In this document: positions 14,897 through 22,134 of the stretch, one piece after another
Numbering within the stretch: the stretch's first letter is position 1
Layout of the letters: each line of letters begins with the position of its first letter
Assembly (NCBI GenBank): GCA_044237765.1
Contig: JBIIEQ010000050.1
Span: 1-25,242, forward strand
From: UBA6136 sp044237765
GTDB lineage: Bacteria > Pseudomonadota > Gammaproteobacteria > Methylococcales > Methylococcaceae
Direction: 5' to 3'
Length of the DNA: 25,242 bases
Translations under genes and position numbers: made by a program
Notes under the pieces: generated by a model
Told to the model about the DNA's origin: nothing
Databases searched by the model: none
The model's input: only the letters and a program-made list of their open reading frames with translations

Positions 14897-16381
14897 ATGT
14901 CGACCGCCATCCTTGCCATAGACCAGGGCACCACCAGCACCCGCTGCATCCTGTTTGATCGCGCCAACCGGCTGCTGGCCAGTGCCCAGGCCGAGCACCA
15001 ACAGCATTACCCGCGACCGGGCTGGGTAGAGCATGACGCGATGGAAATCTGGGAGACCACCCAGGCGCTGATTCCACAGGTGCTGGCTGCCGCCCACCTT
15101 GAGGCGTCGGACATTGCCGGCATCGGCATCACCAACCAGCGCGAGACCGTGGTGGTCTGGGACCGGCGTACCGGACAGCCGATTCACCCAGCCATCGTCT
15201 GGCAAGACACTCGCACCGATGAGCTGTGCAAACGCCTGGCGCTGGGAGGCGGTCAGGACCGACTCAGGGCCAAAACCGGCCTGCCGATTGCCACCTATTT
15301 TTCCGGACCCAAGCTGCAATGGCTGCTGGATCATGTGCCGGGCGCCCGCGAGCGTGCCCGTCGTGGCGAGCTGTTGTTCGGCACCATCGACACCTGGCTG
15401 ATCTGGAATCTGACGGGCGGCGTTCACGTCACCGATCCGAGCAATGCCTCGCGCACCTTGCTGATGAACCTGATGACCCTGGAGTGGGACGAGGAACTGC
15501 TGTCCCTGATGAATATCCCGAGGGACATACTGCCCAGCATCCGGTCGTCCTCCGAAATCTATGGGCTTGCCACCGGCCCTCTGGCCGGGGTGCCGGTGGC
15601 CGGCGACCTTGGGGACCAGCAAGCGGCGCTCTTCGGGCAAACCTGTTTTACGCCCGGCGAGGCCAAGAATACCTATGGCACCGGGTGTTTCATGCTGCTG
15701 AACACTGGCCTGGAGCGTATCGAGTCCACCCACGGACTGCTGACTACTGTCGCCTATCGCCTGGGCAATGCCCCGCCTGCGTAAGCGCTCGAAGGATCCG
15801 TCGCCATTACCGGCGCACTGGTCCAGTGGCTGCGCGACAATCTGGGGATGATCCAGCAAGCGGCCGAGGTAGAAACCCTGGCCACAACCGTGACCGACAA
15901 CGGCGGCATTTATATCGTCCCGGCTTTCTCCGGCCTGTTCGCGCCCTATTGGCGATCGGATGCGCGAGGCGCAATTGTCGGGCTGACCCGTTACGTCAAC
16001 AAAGGACATTTCGCCCGAGCGGCTCTAGAGGCTACGGCCTATCAGACGAAAGAAATACTGGATGCCATGCGCCTGGATTCCGGCCAGGCACTGAGCCGTC
16101 TGAAGGTGGATGGCGGCATGGTGGCGAATGACACACTCATGCAGTTCCAGTCAGATCTCCTCGGCGTCCCGGTGATCCGGCCCGAAACCATCGAAACCAC
16201 GGCGCTTGGCGCTGCCTATGCCGCCGGACTGGCAGTGGGCTTCTGGAAAGATACCGACGAATTGAAACGCCTCTGGCAGGCAAACCATGCCTGGCAACCC
16301 GCCATGCCGGCAAGCCAGCGAGAAACCCTGTTTGCCGGCTGGAAAAAGGCCGTAACTAAAAGCCTTGACTGGCTTGAGTGA
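14897..16381 (+). pseudogene. glpK: Glycerol kinase, interrupted by one in-frame stop codon
   Basis: Phosphorylates glycerol to glycerol-3-phosphate (FGGY family). The frame would give 494 residues, against 502 in E. coli, and is intact at both ends: MSTAILAIDQGTTSTR (ATP loop), ITNQRETVVVWDR, GTIDTWLIWNLTGG, GDLGDQQAALFGQ, GTGCFMLLNTG; then after the stop ALEGSVAITGALVQWL, VDGGMVANDTLMQF and ETTALGAAYAAGLA. A TAA at 15782-15784 (codon 296) replaces the conserved tyrosine of the family's YALEGS motif. No frameshift or other damage is seen, so the lesion is one base change (TAC or TAT to TAA). The next in-frame ATG (15848) lacks a ribosome-binding site. Translated as read, the product lacks its C-terminal ATPase subdomain and should be inactive. 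A sequencing error is the main alternative. Confidence 0.9.
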
Positions 16382-16495
16382 TTTCCCGTCGCAGCACTCT
16401 TCCTGATTATTTACAAGCTGACAAACGGGTCAAAATCCCTGCAGGGCATGCACTCATGTCAATCCATTAGATCCAGTGGGCCCGCCAGACAGCAA

Positions 16496-16528
16496 ACGCC
16501 CGGACCGAATGCTTACCGGCCCGGGCGT
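16496..16528. terminator. Hairpin between convergent glpK and ypfJ
   Basis: ACGCCCGG-A-CCG (16496-16507) pairs with CGG-C-CCGGGCGT (16517-16528). This gives eleven base pairs interrupted by one A-C mismatch, with a 9-base loop. It lies between two convergent genes, where a bidirectional terminator is expected. Neither side has a U-run, so intrinsic termination is doubtful. Confidence 0.4.
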
Positions 16529-16565
16529 CTAATCGGTCAGAAAGAACCGAAATCAGGAAGGTCGC

Positions 16566-17444
16566 TCAGATGCGCTCCGCGCTAAAGGTATCGCAGGCCT
16601 TCATCTCGCCCGTGCTGAGTCCGCGCTTGAACCACTCCACGCGTTGCGCAGAGCTGCCATGCGTGAAGGCATCCGGCCTCACGTAACCCTGGCTGCGACG
16701 TTGCATTTGATCATCACCGATGGCACTCGCCGCCCGCAGGCCTTCCTCAATATCACCCTGCTCAAGAATCTGACGCGCTTGGTGGGCATTGTTGGCCCAG
16801 ACGCCGGCGTAGCAGTCGGCCTGCAGTTCCATCCGCACCGACAGCTGATTGGCCTGCGCCTTGCCGACACGGCTTTGCAGGGAGGAAACCTTGTCAGCAA
16901 TGCCGAGAAGATTCTGCACGTGATGTCCGATTTCGTGGGCAATCACATAGGCCTGGGCAAAGTCGCCCGGCGCGCCGAAACGGCGCTTCATCTCGTCATA
17001 GAAACGAAGATCGATGTACACCTTCTGATCAGGCGGACAATAGAACGGACCCATGGCCGACTGCCCCATTCCGCATGGCGTCGGGGTCACCCCGTTGAAC
17101 AGCACCAGTTTCGGATCCTGGTAACGCAGGCCCTGACGCTTGAACAGGTCGGTCCAGGTGTCTTCGGTATCGGCCAGCACCATTGAAACGAAACGCGACT
17201 GGGGGTCGTCCGCCGGGGGTTTTTGCGCGGGCGCCGAGGTCTGATACTGCTGCTTGATGGCCGATCCGGTGCTGACCAGCGTCAGCACGACGCGAGGGTC
17301 GATGCCGAAATACATTCCCACCAGCACCAGCATAATAGTGCCGACGCCAATCCCCTTTCCGCTGAACGGCGAAAAGCCGCCGCCGGAACTCTGGCCGCGA
17401 CGATCCTCCACATTGTCACTCTCACGTCCACGCCGAAATAACAT
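16566..17444 (-). CDS. ypfJ: YpfJ-family putative neutral zinc metallopeptidase
   Basis: 292 residues from the ATG at 17444, chosen because AAGGAG lies eight bases before it; the GTG at 17453 is too close to that site. The N-terminal region is Gly- and Arg-rich and cytoplasmic (RRGRESDNVEDRRGQSSGGG). A single membrane helix follows (about 32-48), then the metallopeptidase domain with the zinc motif HEIGHH (170-175) and the downstream ELQADCYAGVWA that supplies the third ligand. The conserved cysteine pair PCGMGQSAMGPFYC (124 and 136) is present. This order and length match the YpfJ (KPN_02809) family; substrates are unknown. It is a single minus-strand gene, convergent with glpK. Confidence 0.93.
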   Translation of the reverse strand: MLFRRGRESDNVEDRRGQSSGGGFSPFSGKGIGVGTIMLVLVGMYFGIDPRVVLTLVSTGSAIKQQYQTSAPAQKPPADDPQSRFVSMVLADTEDTWTDLFKRQGLRYQDPKLVLFNGVTPTPCGMGQSAMGPFYCPPDQKVYIDLRFYDEMKRRFGAPGDFAQAYVIAHEIGHHVQNLLGIADKVSSLQSRVGKAQANQLSVRMELQADCYAGVWANNAHQARQILEQGDIEEGLRAASAIGDDQMQRRSQGYVRPDAFTHGSSAQRVEWFKRGLSTGEMKACDTFSAERI

Positions 17445-17575
17445 GTTGTTCACTCCTTACGGGGCTGTCTCAAAAGTGTGCGAAGCATACCATCGCGCTG
17501 CCGGCGAATCTCCATATGGCCGGCAAACGGCCCATGGCTCATTTGCTAGAATGCGCCCCATTTCGGGACGATTAA

Positions 17576-18166
17576 TTGAATATTCGCAGCCAGCTTTTCA
17601 TCCACCCGCCCCGCTGGCAGCGCGCTCATCACGGCAGTCTTCCACGCAGCAGGATTGACCCGGCCAGCGCCTCCTGGCTGTTTGAGCCGGGCTCACTGAC
17701 CCAACGCCTGCGCCGGTTGGTCGGCGAAGGTTTTCGTGTCTTTCTGCTCCGGCAATCCTGGCAGAAGCCCGGCATGGATGAAGCCCGACAACTCGGATTG
17801 AAGCCTGGACAGCGGGCGATCGTTCGGGAAGTCGCGCTGCAAAATGGCTCGCAAGCCCTGGTGGTGGCCCGTAGCATTATCCCGGCACGCACCCTGCGCG
17901 GCGCGGATCGGCGACTGGCCAACCTCGGTTCTCGTCCACTGGGGCACATTCTCTTCGCCGATCCCCGTTTGCAACGCCTGCAGCTGCAATTGGCCCGGAT
18001 TGAACCCGGCGATTGGCAAGCCGAGTTATTGACCGATCAAGCTCCCGAGCAGACCCCGACCGCCAGTGTCTGGGGTCGTCGTTCGCTTTACAGTCTTGGA
18101 CCGGAGCACAAGCTTCTGGTCGCCGAATTCTTCCTGCCACCGCTTTTTCAAATCAGCGATCCATGA
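17576..18166 (+). CDS. ubiC: Chorismate--pyruvate lyase
   Basis: Removes pyruvate from chorismate to give 4-hydroxybenzoate, the first committed step of ubiquinone synthesis. 196 residues from TTG at 17576; no in-frame ATG precedes the domain, and GGGA lies about eight bases upstream. Family landmarks are WLFEPGSLTQRLRRL, VREVALQNGSQALVVARSIIPARTL with the substrate-binding Arg region, LGSRPLGHILF and, late, VWGRRSLYSLGPEHKLLVAEFFLP with the catalytic Glu. The stop overlaps the ubiA start (ATGA), so the two are translationally coupled. A -10-like TAGAAT at 17547-17552 may be the operon promoter. Confidence 0.93.
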   Translation: MNIRSQLFIHPPRWQRAHHGSLPRSRIDPASASWLFEPGSLTQRLRRLVGEGFRVFLLRQSWQKPGMDEARQLGLKPGQRAIVREVALQNGSQALVVARSIIPARTLRGADRRLANLGSRPLGHILFADPRLQRLQLQLARIEPGDWQAELLTDQAPEQTPTASVWGRRSLYSLGPEHKLLVAEFFLPPLFQISDP

Positions 18167-19041
18167 CCCCCGAACCTACCGACAAGCGAGACAAATTGGA
18201 CGCCTACTGGCGGCTGATGCGCTTCGACAAGCCTATCGGCATTTTCCTCCTGCTATGGCCGGGGCTTTGGGCCCTCTGGATAGCGGGTAAGGGACATCCA
18301 GATGCACGGGTAGTCATCGTCATCGTCCTCGGAACCATCCTCATGCGCGCCGCGGGCTGCGTCATCAACGACTATGCCGACCGCGACTTCGACCCCCATG
18401 TGGAACGAACCCGGCTGCGGCCGATTGCAGCAGGCGAAGTACAACCCCGTGAGGCGTTGTGGCTGTTTGTCGGCCTCTGTCTGACCGCGTTTGCCCTGGT
18501 GCTGCAACTCAACCCCCTGACGATTGCCCTTTCCGTCCCCGGCGCCTTTCTCGCCGGCACCTATCCCTATACCAAGCGCTTCACCCAACTGCCTCAGGCC
18601 TATCTGGGCATCGCTTTCGGCTGGGCCGTGCCCATGAGCTTTGCCGCCCAGACCGGCGACGTGCCCTGGATTGCCTGGGAAATCTACGCCGCGACCGTGC
18701 TCTGGGCGCTGATCTACGACACCATGTATGCCATGGTGGATCGGGACGATGACCTGAAAATCGGCGTCAAGTCCACCGCCATCCTCTTCGGCCGGCATGA
18801 CCGTCTGATCATTGGCCTGCTGCAATTGGCGATGTTGGCCATACTGCTGGCCGTGGGACGCGAAGCGGATCTTGGCCCCTGGTATTACGCCGGTTGGCTG
18901 GGCGGAGCCATCCTATTCGGCTACCAGCAGTGGCTCATCAGGCTCCGGGAAAAACCCGCCTGCTTTCGTGCCTTCCTCAATAACCACTGGTTCGGGGCGA
19001 TCCTTTTTGCGGGAATAGCCCTGAATGACTGGCTGGGCTAA
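18163..19041 (+). CDS. ubiA: 4-hydroxybenzoate octaprenyltransferase
   Basis: Attaches the polyprenyl chain to 4-hydroxybenzoate in the inner membrane, directly using the UbiC product. 292 residues, close to the usual 290. The start at 18163 overlaps the ubiC stop as ATGA. The two Asp-rich prenyl-diphosphate/Mg motifs are present: NDYADRDFD (69-77) and, at about 190, YAMVDRDDDLKIG. About nine hydrophobic helices span the protein (such as IFLLLWPGLWALWIAG and the final WFGAILFAGIALNDW). LRPIAAGE and YPYTKRFTQLPQ are standard UbiA loops. The pair forms a conventional ubiCA operon. No terminator is obvious after the stop. Confidence 0.96.
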   Translation: MTPEPTDKRDKLDAYWRLMRFDKPIGIFLLLWPGLWALWIAGKGHPDARVVIVIVLGTILMRAAGCVINDYADRDFDPHVERTRLRPIAAGEVQPREALWLFVGLCLTAFALVLQLNPLTIALSVPGAFLAGTYPYTKRFTQLPQAYLGIAFGWAVPMSFAAQTGDVPWIAWEIYAATVLWALIYDTMYAMVDRDDDLKIGVKSTAILFGRHDRLIIGLLQLAMLAILLAVGREADLGPWYYAGWLGGAILFGYQQWLIRLREKPACFRAFLNNHWFGAILFAGIALNDWLG

Positions 19042-19266
19042 ATTTTGCGACGGTTCGGTTTACCTACAGGAACATCCGGATCGATCGGTCACAACAAACT
19101 CATGATCCCCCAAAGAGGAGCAGACACCCATCTCTTGGTAGAATCCCGCCCCGTGCCCGAAAGCCATGGACTGCCAGACGGATCAACAGCGCTTGAATGC
19201 GCCACAAGCCCGGGTTACCTGAAACACCCAAACAATAACGACAGATTCTAAAAGAGGAGAAAAACC

Positions 19267-20028
19267 ATGTGTTGGAGCGGAGAAGCGTCGGCGGTACTGG
19301 CTACCGTCGGGTTTGGAACGGCGGCCTATGTGGCCTACAAGGGTGAATCGAAGGAACTATGGATTCCACTCACCTATTTTGCCTGCATGGAACTGCTGCA
19401 GGCGGCTACCTACGTGTACATCAACCTCTGTGATTCACCGCCAAACCAGATACTCACGCTCTTTGGCTACATCCATATCGCCTTCCAACCCTTCTTCGTG
19501 AACATGGTGGCCATGTACTTCATCCCCGAAGAGGTCAAGAAGAAAATCAGCACAGCGGTCTATACCATTTGCGGCATCGGCGCCATCGCCATGCTGGTGA
19601 AGATGTACCCGTTCGCCTGGGCCGGCAAATGCCTGATCGGCATTGAAGCGTTCTGTGGCACTCAGGCCTGCTCCGTCTCGGGAGACTGGCACATTGCCTG
19701 GCAATTGCCGCTGAATGGTCTGATGATGGATCTGACCAACATCATCCCGGGTTTCCTATATGGATTGCATGGCATCACCTATATCCTCGTCGCCTTCGTG
19801 ATGCCCGTGATCTATGGTTCCTGGCGATTTGTCGCCTTCCACATTCTGATGGGGCCACTCCTTTCGATCCTGACCACGCGTGATCCGAACGAGTACGCCG
19901 CCGTCTGGTGCCTGTTCTCGATCGCCCTCTGCCTGTCCGTCATCAAGTCACCGGTACGCAAATATCTCCACGTCGGGCGCTGGCCTTTCTACCCGAGAAC
20001 TTTCGAGCCCGCCTATCAGGAGGGCTAA
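19267..20028 (+). CDS. DUF5765-like multi-spanning membrane protein
   Basis: 253 residues; AGAGGAG stands before the ATG at 19267. The start MCWSGEASAVLATVGFG is the signature opening I associate with the DUF5765 family. Seven or so hydrophobic helices follow (FGTAAYVAYKG, PLTYFACMELLQAATYVYI, VYTICGIGAIAMLVKMYPF, YGLHGITYILVAFVMPVIYG, WCLFSIALCLSVI). Cysteines sit in external-looking loops (INLCDSPP, AGKCLIGIEAFCGTQACS). No enzyme motif is seen; the function of the family is unknown to me. It stands alone, 225 bases after ubiA. It ends with a short basic cytoplasmic-looking tail. Confidence 0.8.
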   Translation: MCWSGEASAVLATVGFGTAAYVAYKGESKELWIPLTYFACMELLQAATYVYINLCDSPPNQILTLFGYIHIAFQPFFVNMVAMYFIPEEVKKKISTAVYTICGIGAIAMLVKMYPFAWAGKCLIGIEAFCGTQACSVSGDWHIAWQLPLNGLMMDLTNIIPGFLYGLHGITYILVAFVMPVIYGSWRFVAFHILMGPLLSILTTRDPNEYAAVWCLFSIALCLSVIKSPVRKYLHVGRWPFYPRTFEPAYQEG

Positions 20029-20387
20029 GCCACGGGGGGATTCCTGCCCCATAACGATCTGACCAATCCGAATCAAGCCCGGGCCAAGCCATCGACATGG
20101 AGTAGCCCGGGCCCTGCCCACGTAATCCAGTCTCTACGCCATTCCGCTGAACTGTGGCAATTGCCCGAGCTCAGTGCGTCAACCACTCATCCCCCCGACC
20201 TCGCCCAGCAGCCTAATGACGATTGGATGTCCCCGACATCGACGATCAGGGAGAATCTCGCCCTAAAGAAAAGTTGGCCCGCAATTTGCTTTTATGATGA
20301 GGCGAACGAGGACGGCCCTGTCCAATAGCCGTTAGAGATCCAGGCCCGATCCTCACCCAACTATCCAACAAAGCGAGGAAAATCATC
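20029..20387. other. Gene-free region with one structured hairpin
   Basis: 359 bases without a credible gene. The only clear structure is the hairpin at 20077-20112. A TATGAT at 20293-20298, about 90 bases before the zinc-ribbon gene, could be a -10 box for it, but no -35 at proper spacing is seen. Confidence 0.4.
20077..20112. repeat. Two-stage hairpin with duplicated GCCCGGGC
   Basis: GCCCGGGC at 20077-20084 and again at 20105-20112 (each self-palindromic) can pair with each other. Inside them CCAT (20089-20092) pairs with ATGG (20097-20100) around the tetraloop CGAC, with symmetrical 4-base internal loops. It lies about 50 bases after the DUF5765 gene's stop, which suits an mRNA 3' stem or a terminator, but no U-run follows. 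Confidence 0.45.
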
Positions 20388-20843
20388 ATGGCGACCAAAT
20401 CCAGCCCTAAGATTCAGATAGGTCATCGTTATGGTCACTGGGTCATCACCAGCGAAGCGCAACGACTAGGGGGCGATGTCCGCTACCTGTGCCTGTGTGA
20501 TTGCGGCAATGAAAAACTGGTGTCGGCGATCACCCTGCGTAATGGGTCATCGACCAGTTGTGGCTGTCAGCGGAGAGAGCGGGCACCCAAGATTTCCGAC
20601 TACGAACTTCGTCCAACACCCCCGGAAATCCAGGAGATTTACTCCCTGATCAGTCAAGGCAGCCTGCCCCCGGCCGACCAATTCAGCCTGACCGATGGCG
20701 CCCCCGCCTGGACCCTCCCTGCCCTGGCCAAGATTCTTGGCATTGGACTTCAGGACCTGATCACCCATCTTCACGAAGGGGGTTCACGATTCGGCACCCC
20801 GCAAAACCCGCATCTGGTCGAAGCGTTTACCGCACACCAGTAA
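20388..20843 (+). CDS. Zinc-ribbon protein of phage/HNH-associated type, unknown function
   Basis: 151 residues; GAGG lies about ten bases before the ATG. The first half (IGHRYGHWVITSEAQRLGG, then YLCLCDCGNEKLVSAITLRN, then SSTSCGC) matches the small four-cysteine zinc-binding module common in phage and plasmid proteins, often beside HNH or AP2 DNA-binding domains. The second half (PPEIQEIYSLISQGSLPPADQ, ALAKILGIGLQDLITHLHEG) is helical; the last part could be a small helix-turn-helix (ALAKILGIGLQDLITHL), which would make it a DNA-binding protein. No nuclease motif is present. It stands alone at the edge of a gene-poor region. Confidence 0.65.
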   Translation: MATKSSPKIQIGHRYGHWVITSEAQRLGGDVRYLCLCDCGNEKLVSAITLRNGSSTSCGCQRRERAPKISDYELRPTPPEIQEIYSLISQGSLPPADQFSLTDGAPAWTLPALAKILGIGLQDLITHLHEGGSRFGTPQNPHLVEAFTAHQ

Positions 20844-21117
20844 TCTCGCAAACAAGAGGCCATGCACTGTGGTATTTCCGGCAAGGCAAACTATTTGAGC
20901 TGTCTCCTTGCTGGGCAATTGAGTGGCAGCGCTAAAAATGCGATTGGGATGATCTGCATTAGTTACAAGTGTTCGATCCCCCCGTCCTTTGCCGCAAATC
21001 CCCACACAGCATCCCACTACAGCGACTTTTATTTCGTCTTTGGCCACCCACCCATGAGTGACCGAATTAACGGAATAACCTGCCAAAGAGACAAGGAAAT
21101 GGGTACGTACTTTTCTA

Positions 21118-21143
21118 AAAACTGCGGCATATCCCGCAGTTTT
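21118..21143. terminator. Perfect hairpin, possible bidirectional terminator
   Basis: AAAACTGCGG (21118-21127) pairs perfectly with CCGCAGTTTT (21134-21143) around a 6-base loop. The A-tract and T-tract at its ends would give a U-run on either strand, the form of a bidirectional intrinsic terminator. No convincing gene ends here, so what it would terminate is unclear. The 10-mer GGCATATCCC within it recurs at 21148-21157. Confidence 0.45.
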
Positions 21144-21184
21144 ATAAGGCATATCCCACACTCTGGATGCGACAATTTACCGCA

Positions 21185-21213
21185 TTTAATCAATGGGTTA
21201 TGGGAGATATAAT
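21185..21213 (+). promoter_or_regulatory. Predicted promoter of the small RNA candidate
   Basis: A consensus -10 box TATAAT stands at 21208-21213. Seventeen bases upstream is TTTAAT (21185-21190), a poor -35 match (TTxAxx). Transcription would begin near 21220, exactly at the base of the first hairpin of the small RNA candidate. No gene start lies within range that it would otherwise serve, the next one being about 125 bases on and beyond a strong terminator. Confidence 0.55.
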
Positions 21214-21219
21214 AGCCCC

Positions 21220-21289
21220 ACTTTATGGTCTTCATAAAGCTCTCTCACTCGAACACAAACCTTTGGCGCTCATCCGAGCGCCTTTTTTT
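21220..21289 (+). ncRNA. Candidate small RNA, about 70 nt
   Basis: Predicted transcript between the -10 box at 21208-21213 and a Rho-independent terminator. Its first bases form a 7-bp hairpin: CTTTATG (21221-21227) and CATAAAG (21233-21239), loop gtctt. A single-stranded pyrimidine- and A-rich stretch follows (CTCTCTCACTCGAACACAAA), then the terminator stem with seven U's. This order (5' stem, open seed region, terminator with long U-tail) is the usual design of Hfq-dependent regulatory RNAs. It contains no open reading frame of note. Targets are unknown. I recognise no known RNA family. An attenuator leader for the small gene at 21346 is the main alternative. Confidence 0.55.
21265..21289 (+). 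terminator. Strong Rho-independent terminator
   Basis: GGCGCTC (21265-21271) pairs perfectly with GAGCGCC (21276-21282) around the tetraloop ATCC and is followed immediately by seven T's (21283-21289). It is the best intrinsic terminator in the window. It ends the small RNA candidate and isolates the gene at 21346 from upstream transcription. Confidence 0.88.
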
Positions 21290-21345
21290 GTCTGTGAATG
21301 AGTCAGGGCCACAGAAATGATGACTGAGAACGTCTGGAGATATCA

Positions 21346-21615
21346 GTGCGAACCACGGAGAAGGAACTTTTTGATCGACTCATTGGATTCGGGGGTGAAC
21401 CCAGCCCCCGCAAGATGCGCAATCAGCATTGGAAAATATTAATGCCTTGGCCAATGATCGAATCCAATCGGGTGTATTGCAAAAAAAACAAAGATAATAC
21501 TTACCTCATCGAAGCCAGTGGCCGAGCGGGTGACTATCTTGAAACGATTCTGGGCCCCAGAGATACCCAAAAGCGCATCGGTCATACCGAGTACTCGATT
21601 TGGTATCTGAAGTAG
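21346..21615 (+). CDS. Small hypothetical protein
   Basis: 89 residues from GTG at 21346, with GGAG six bases upstream, a good ribosome-binding site that supports the frame. The sequence is basic and mixed (MRTTEKELFDRLIGFGG, KMRNQHWKILMPWPMIE, YCKKNKDNTYLIEASGRAG, ILGPRDTQKRIGHTEYSIWYL). No signal peptide or membrane helix is seen and no family is recognised. It lies between the small RNA terminator and a gene-free stretch, so it is probably transcribed alone. Confidence 0.5.
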   Translation: MRTTEKELFDRLIGFGGEPSPRKMRNQHWKILMPWPMIESNRVYCKKNKDNTYLIEASGRAGDYLETILGPRDTQKRIGHTEYSIWYLK

Positions 21616-22134
21616 CCTTATCCCTCCAGTGACACCATCTCCACGATGGTGTTGAACTCCCGCAGGATATCCGGCTGGTGTTTTGTTTTGACCGAAGCTC
21701 AGAGATGTGAGTTTTTTCCAGAATATAACGCGGCTGGCCAGACAACTCTGACCGTCAGCTGGCTTTCGAACGATTTGACAGGACCCAACTCGGGCGATCG
21801 TTCATGTTTCCCGACAGCCGGGATCGACAGGATGTGATCTTTGCTGAGATTTGCCCTGATGGGCGATGACCCTGGTTCATGGCCATAGGAAATATCCAAA
21901 CCAGAGCGCAGTGGGTTCTAAGATAAAGCCTCCAATGGAACTCCTCCGCCCAATACCCGCCTCGAAGCCGGATCGTATTCGGCATTTCTCGACTTAACGG
22001 TGAGGGATATGCCGCACTTTACATGCCGGTTTGACACAGAGGGAATGCTACCCCACTGAACTATATAAGGCTTTTTTAATGGCTCGCTTTATGCTTGAAT
22101 CCCCGCACATTTACTGCTCCACCGAGTCATCCAC
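21616..22134. other. Gene-free region with coding-like remnants
   Basis: 519 bases. Right after the small gene a perfect hairpin, ACACCATC/GATGGTGT (21632-21652, 5-base loop), could act as its 3' stem. The minus strand over about 21620-21690 reads as a short protein tail (HQPDILREFNTIVEMVSLEG, then stop) without a start or continuous upstream frame, so it may be the remnant of a lost gene. A perfect TTGACA lies at 22031-22036, but no -10 at proper spacing follows. No complete gene is seen. Confidence 0.4.

Larger units (their letters stand above)
20844..21219. other. Gene-poor region with hairpins
   Basis: About 375 bases before the small RNA candidate. Open frames on both strands exist (up to about 125 codons), but their composition is not protein-like and none has a ribosome-binding site I trust. 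GTTCGATCC near 20970 looks like a tRNA T-loop, but the flanks do not form a tRNA. A perfect 10-base hairpin lies at 21118-21143. Confidence 0.4.

Noticed and set aside
14846..16009. 387-codon minus-strand frame over glpK
   Set aside because: It is antisense to glpK, whose plus-strand reading is unmistakable on both sides of the nonsense codon.
15848..16381. A separate gene for the second half of glpK
   Set aside because: The ATG is an internal glpK codon without a ribosome-binding site, and the frame is continuous with the first half apart from one TAA.
20960..21000. tRNA-like T-loop GTTCGATCC
   Set aside because: The flanking bases do not form a T-stem, acceptor stem or anticodon arm; at most a chance match.
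20862..21212. 116-codon plus-strand open frame after the zinc-ribbon gene
   Set aside because: It has no ribosome-binding site and unusual composition, and it runs through a perfect hairpin and the predicted small RNA promoter.
22031..22069. Promoter from TTGACA (22031) to TATATA/TATAAG (22062-22069)
   Set aside because: The spacing is about 25 bases or more, far from the 16-18 needed; the boxes may be unrelated.
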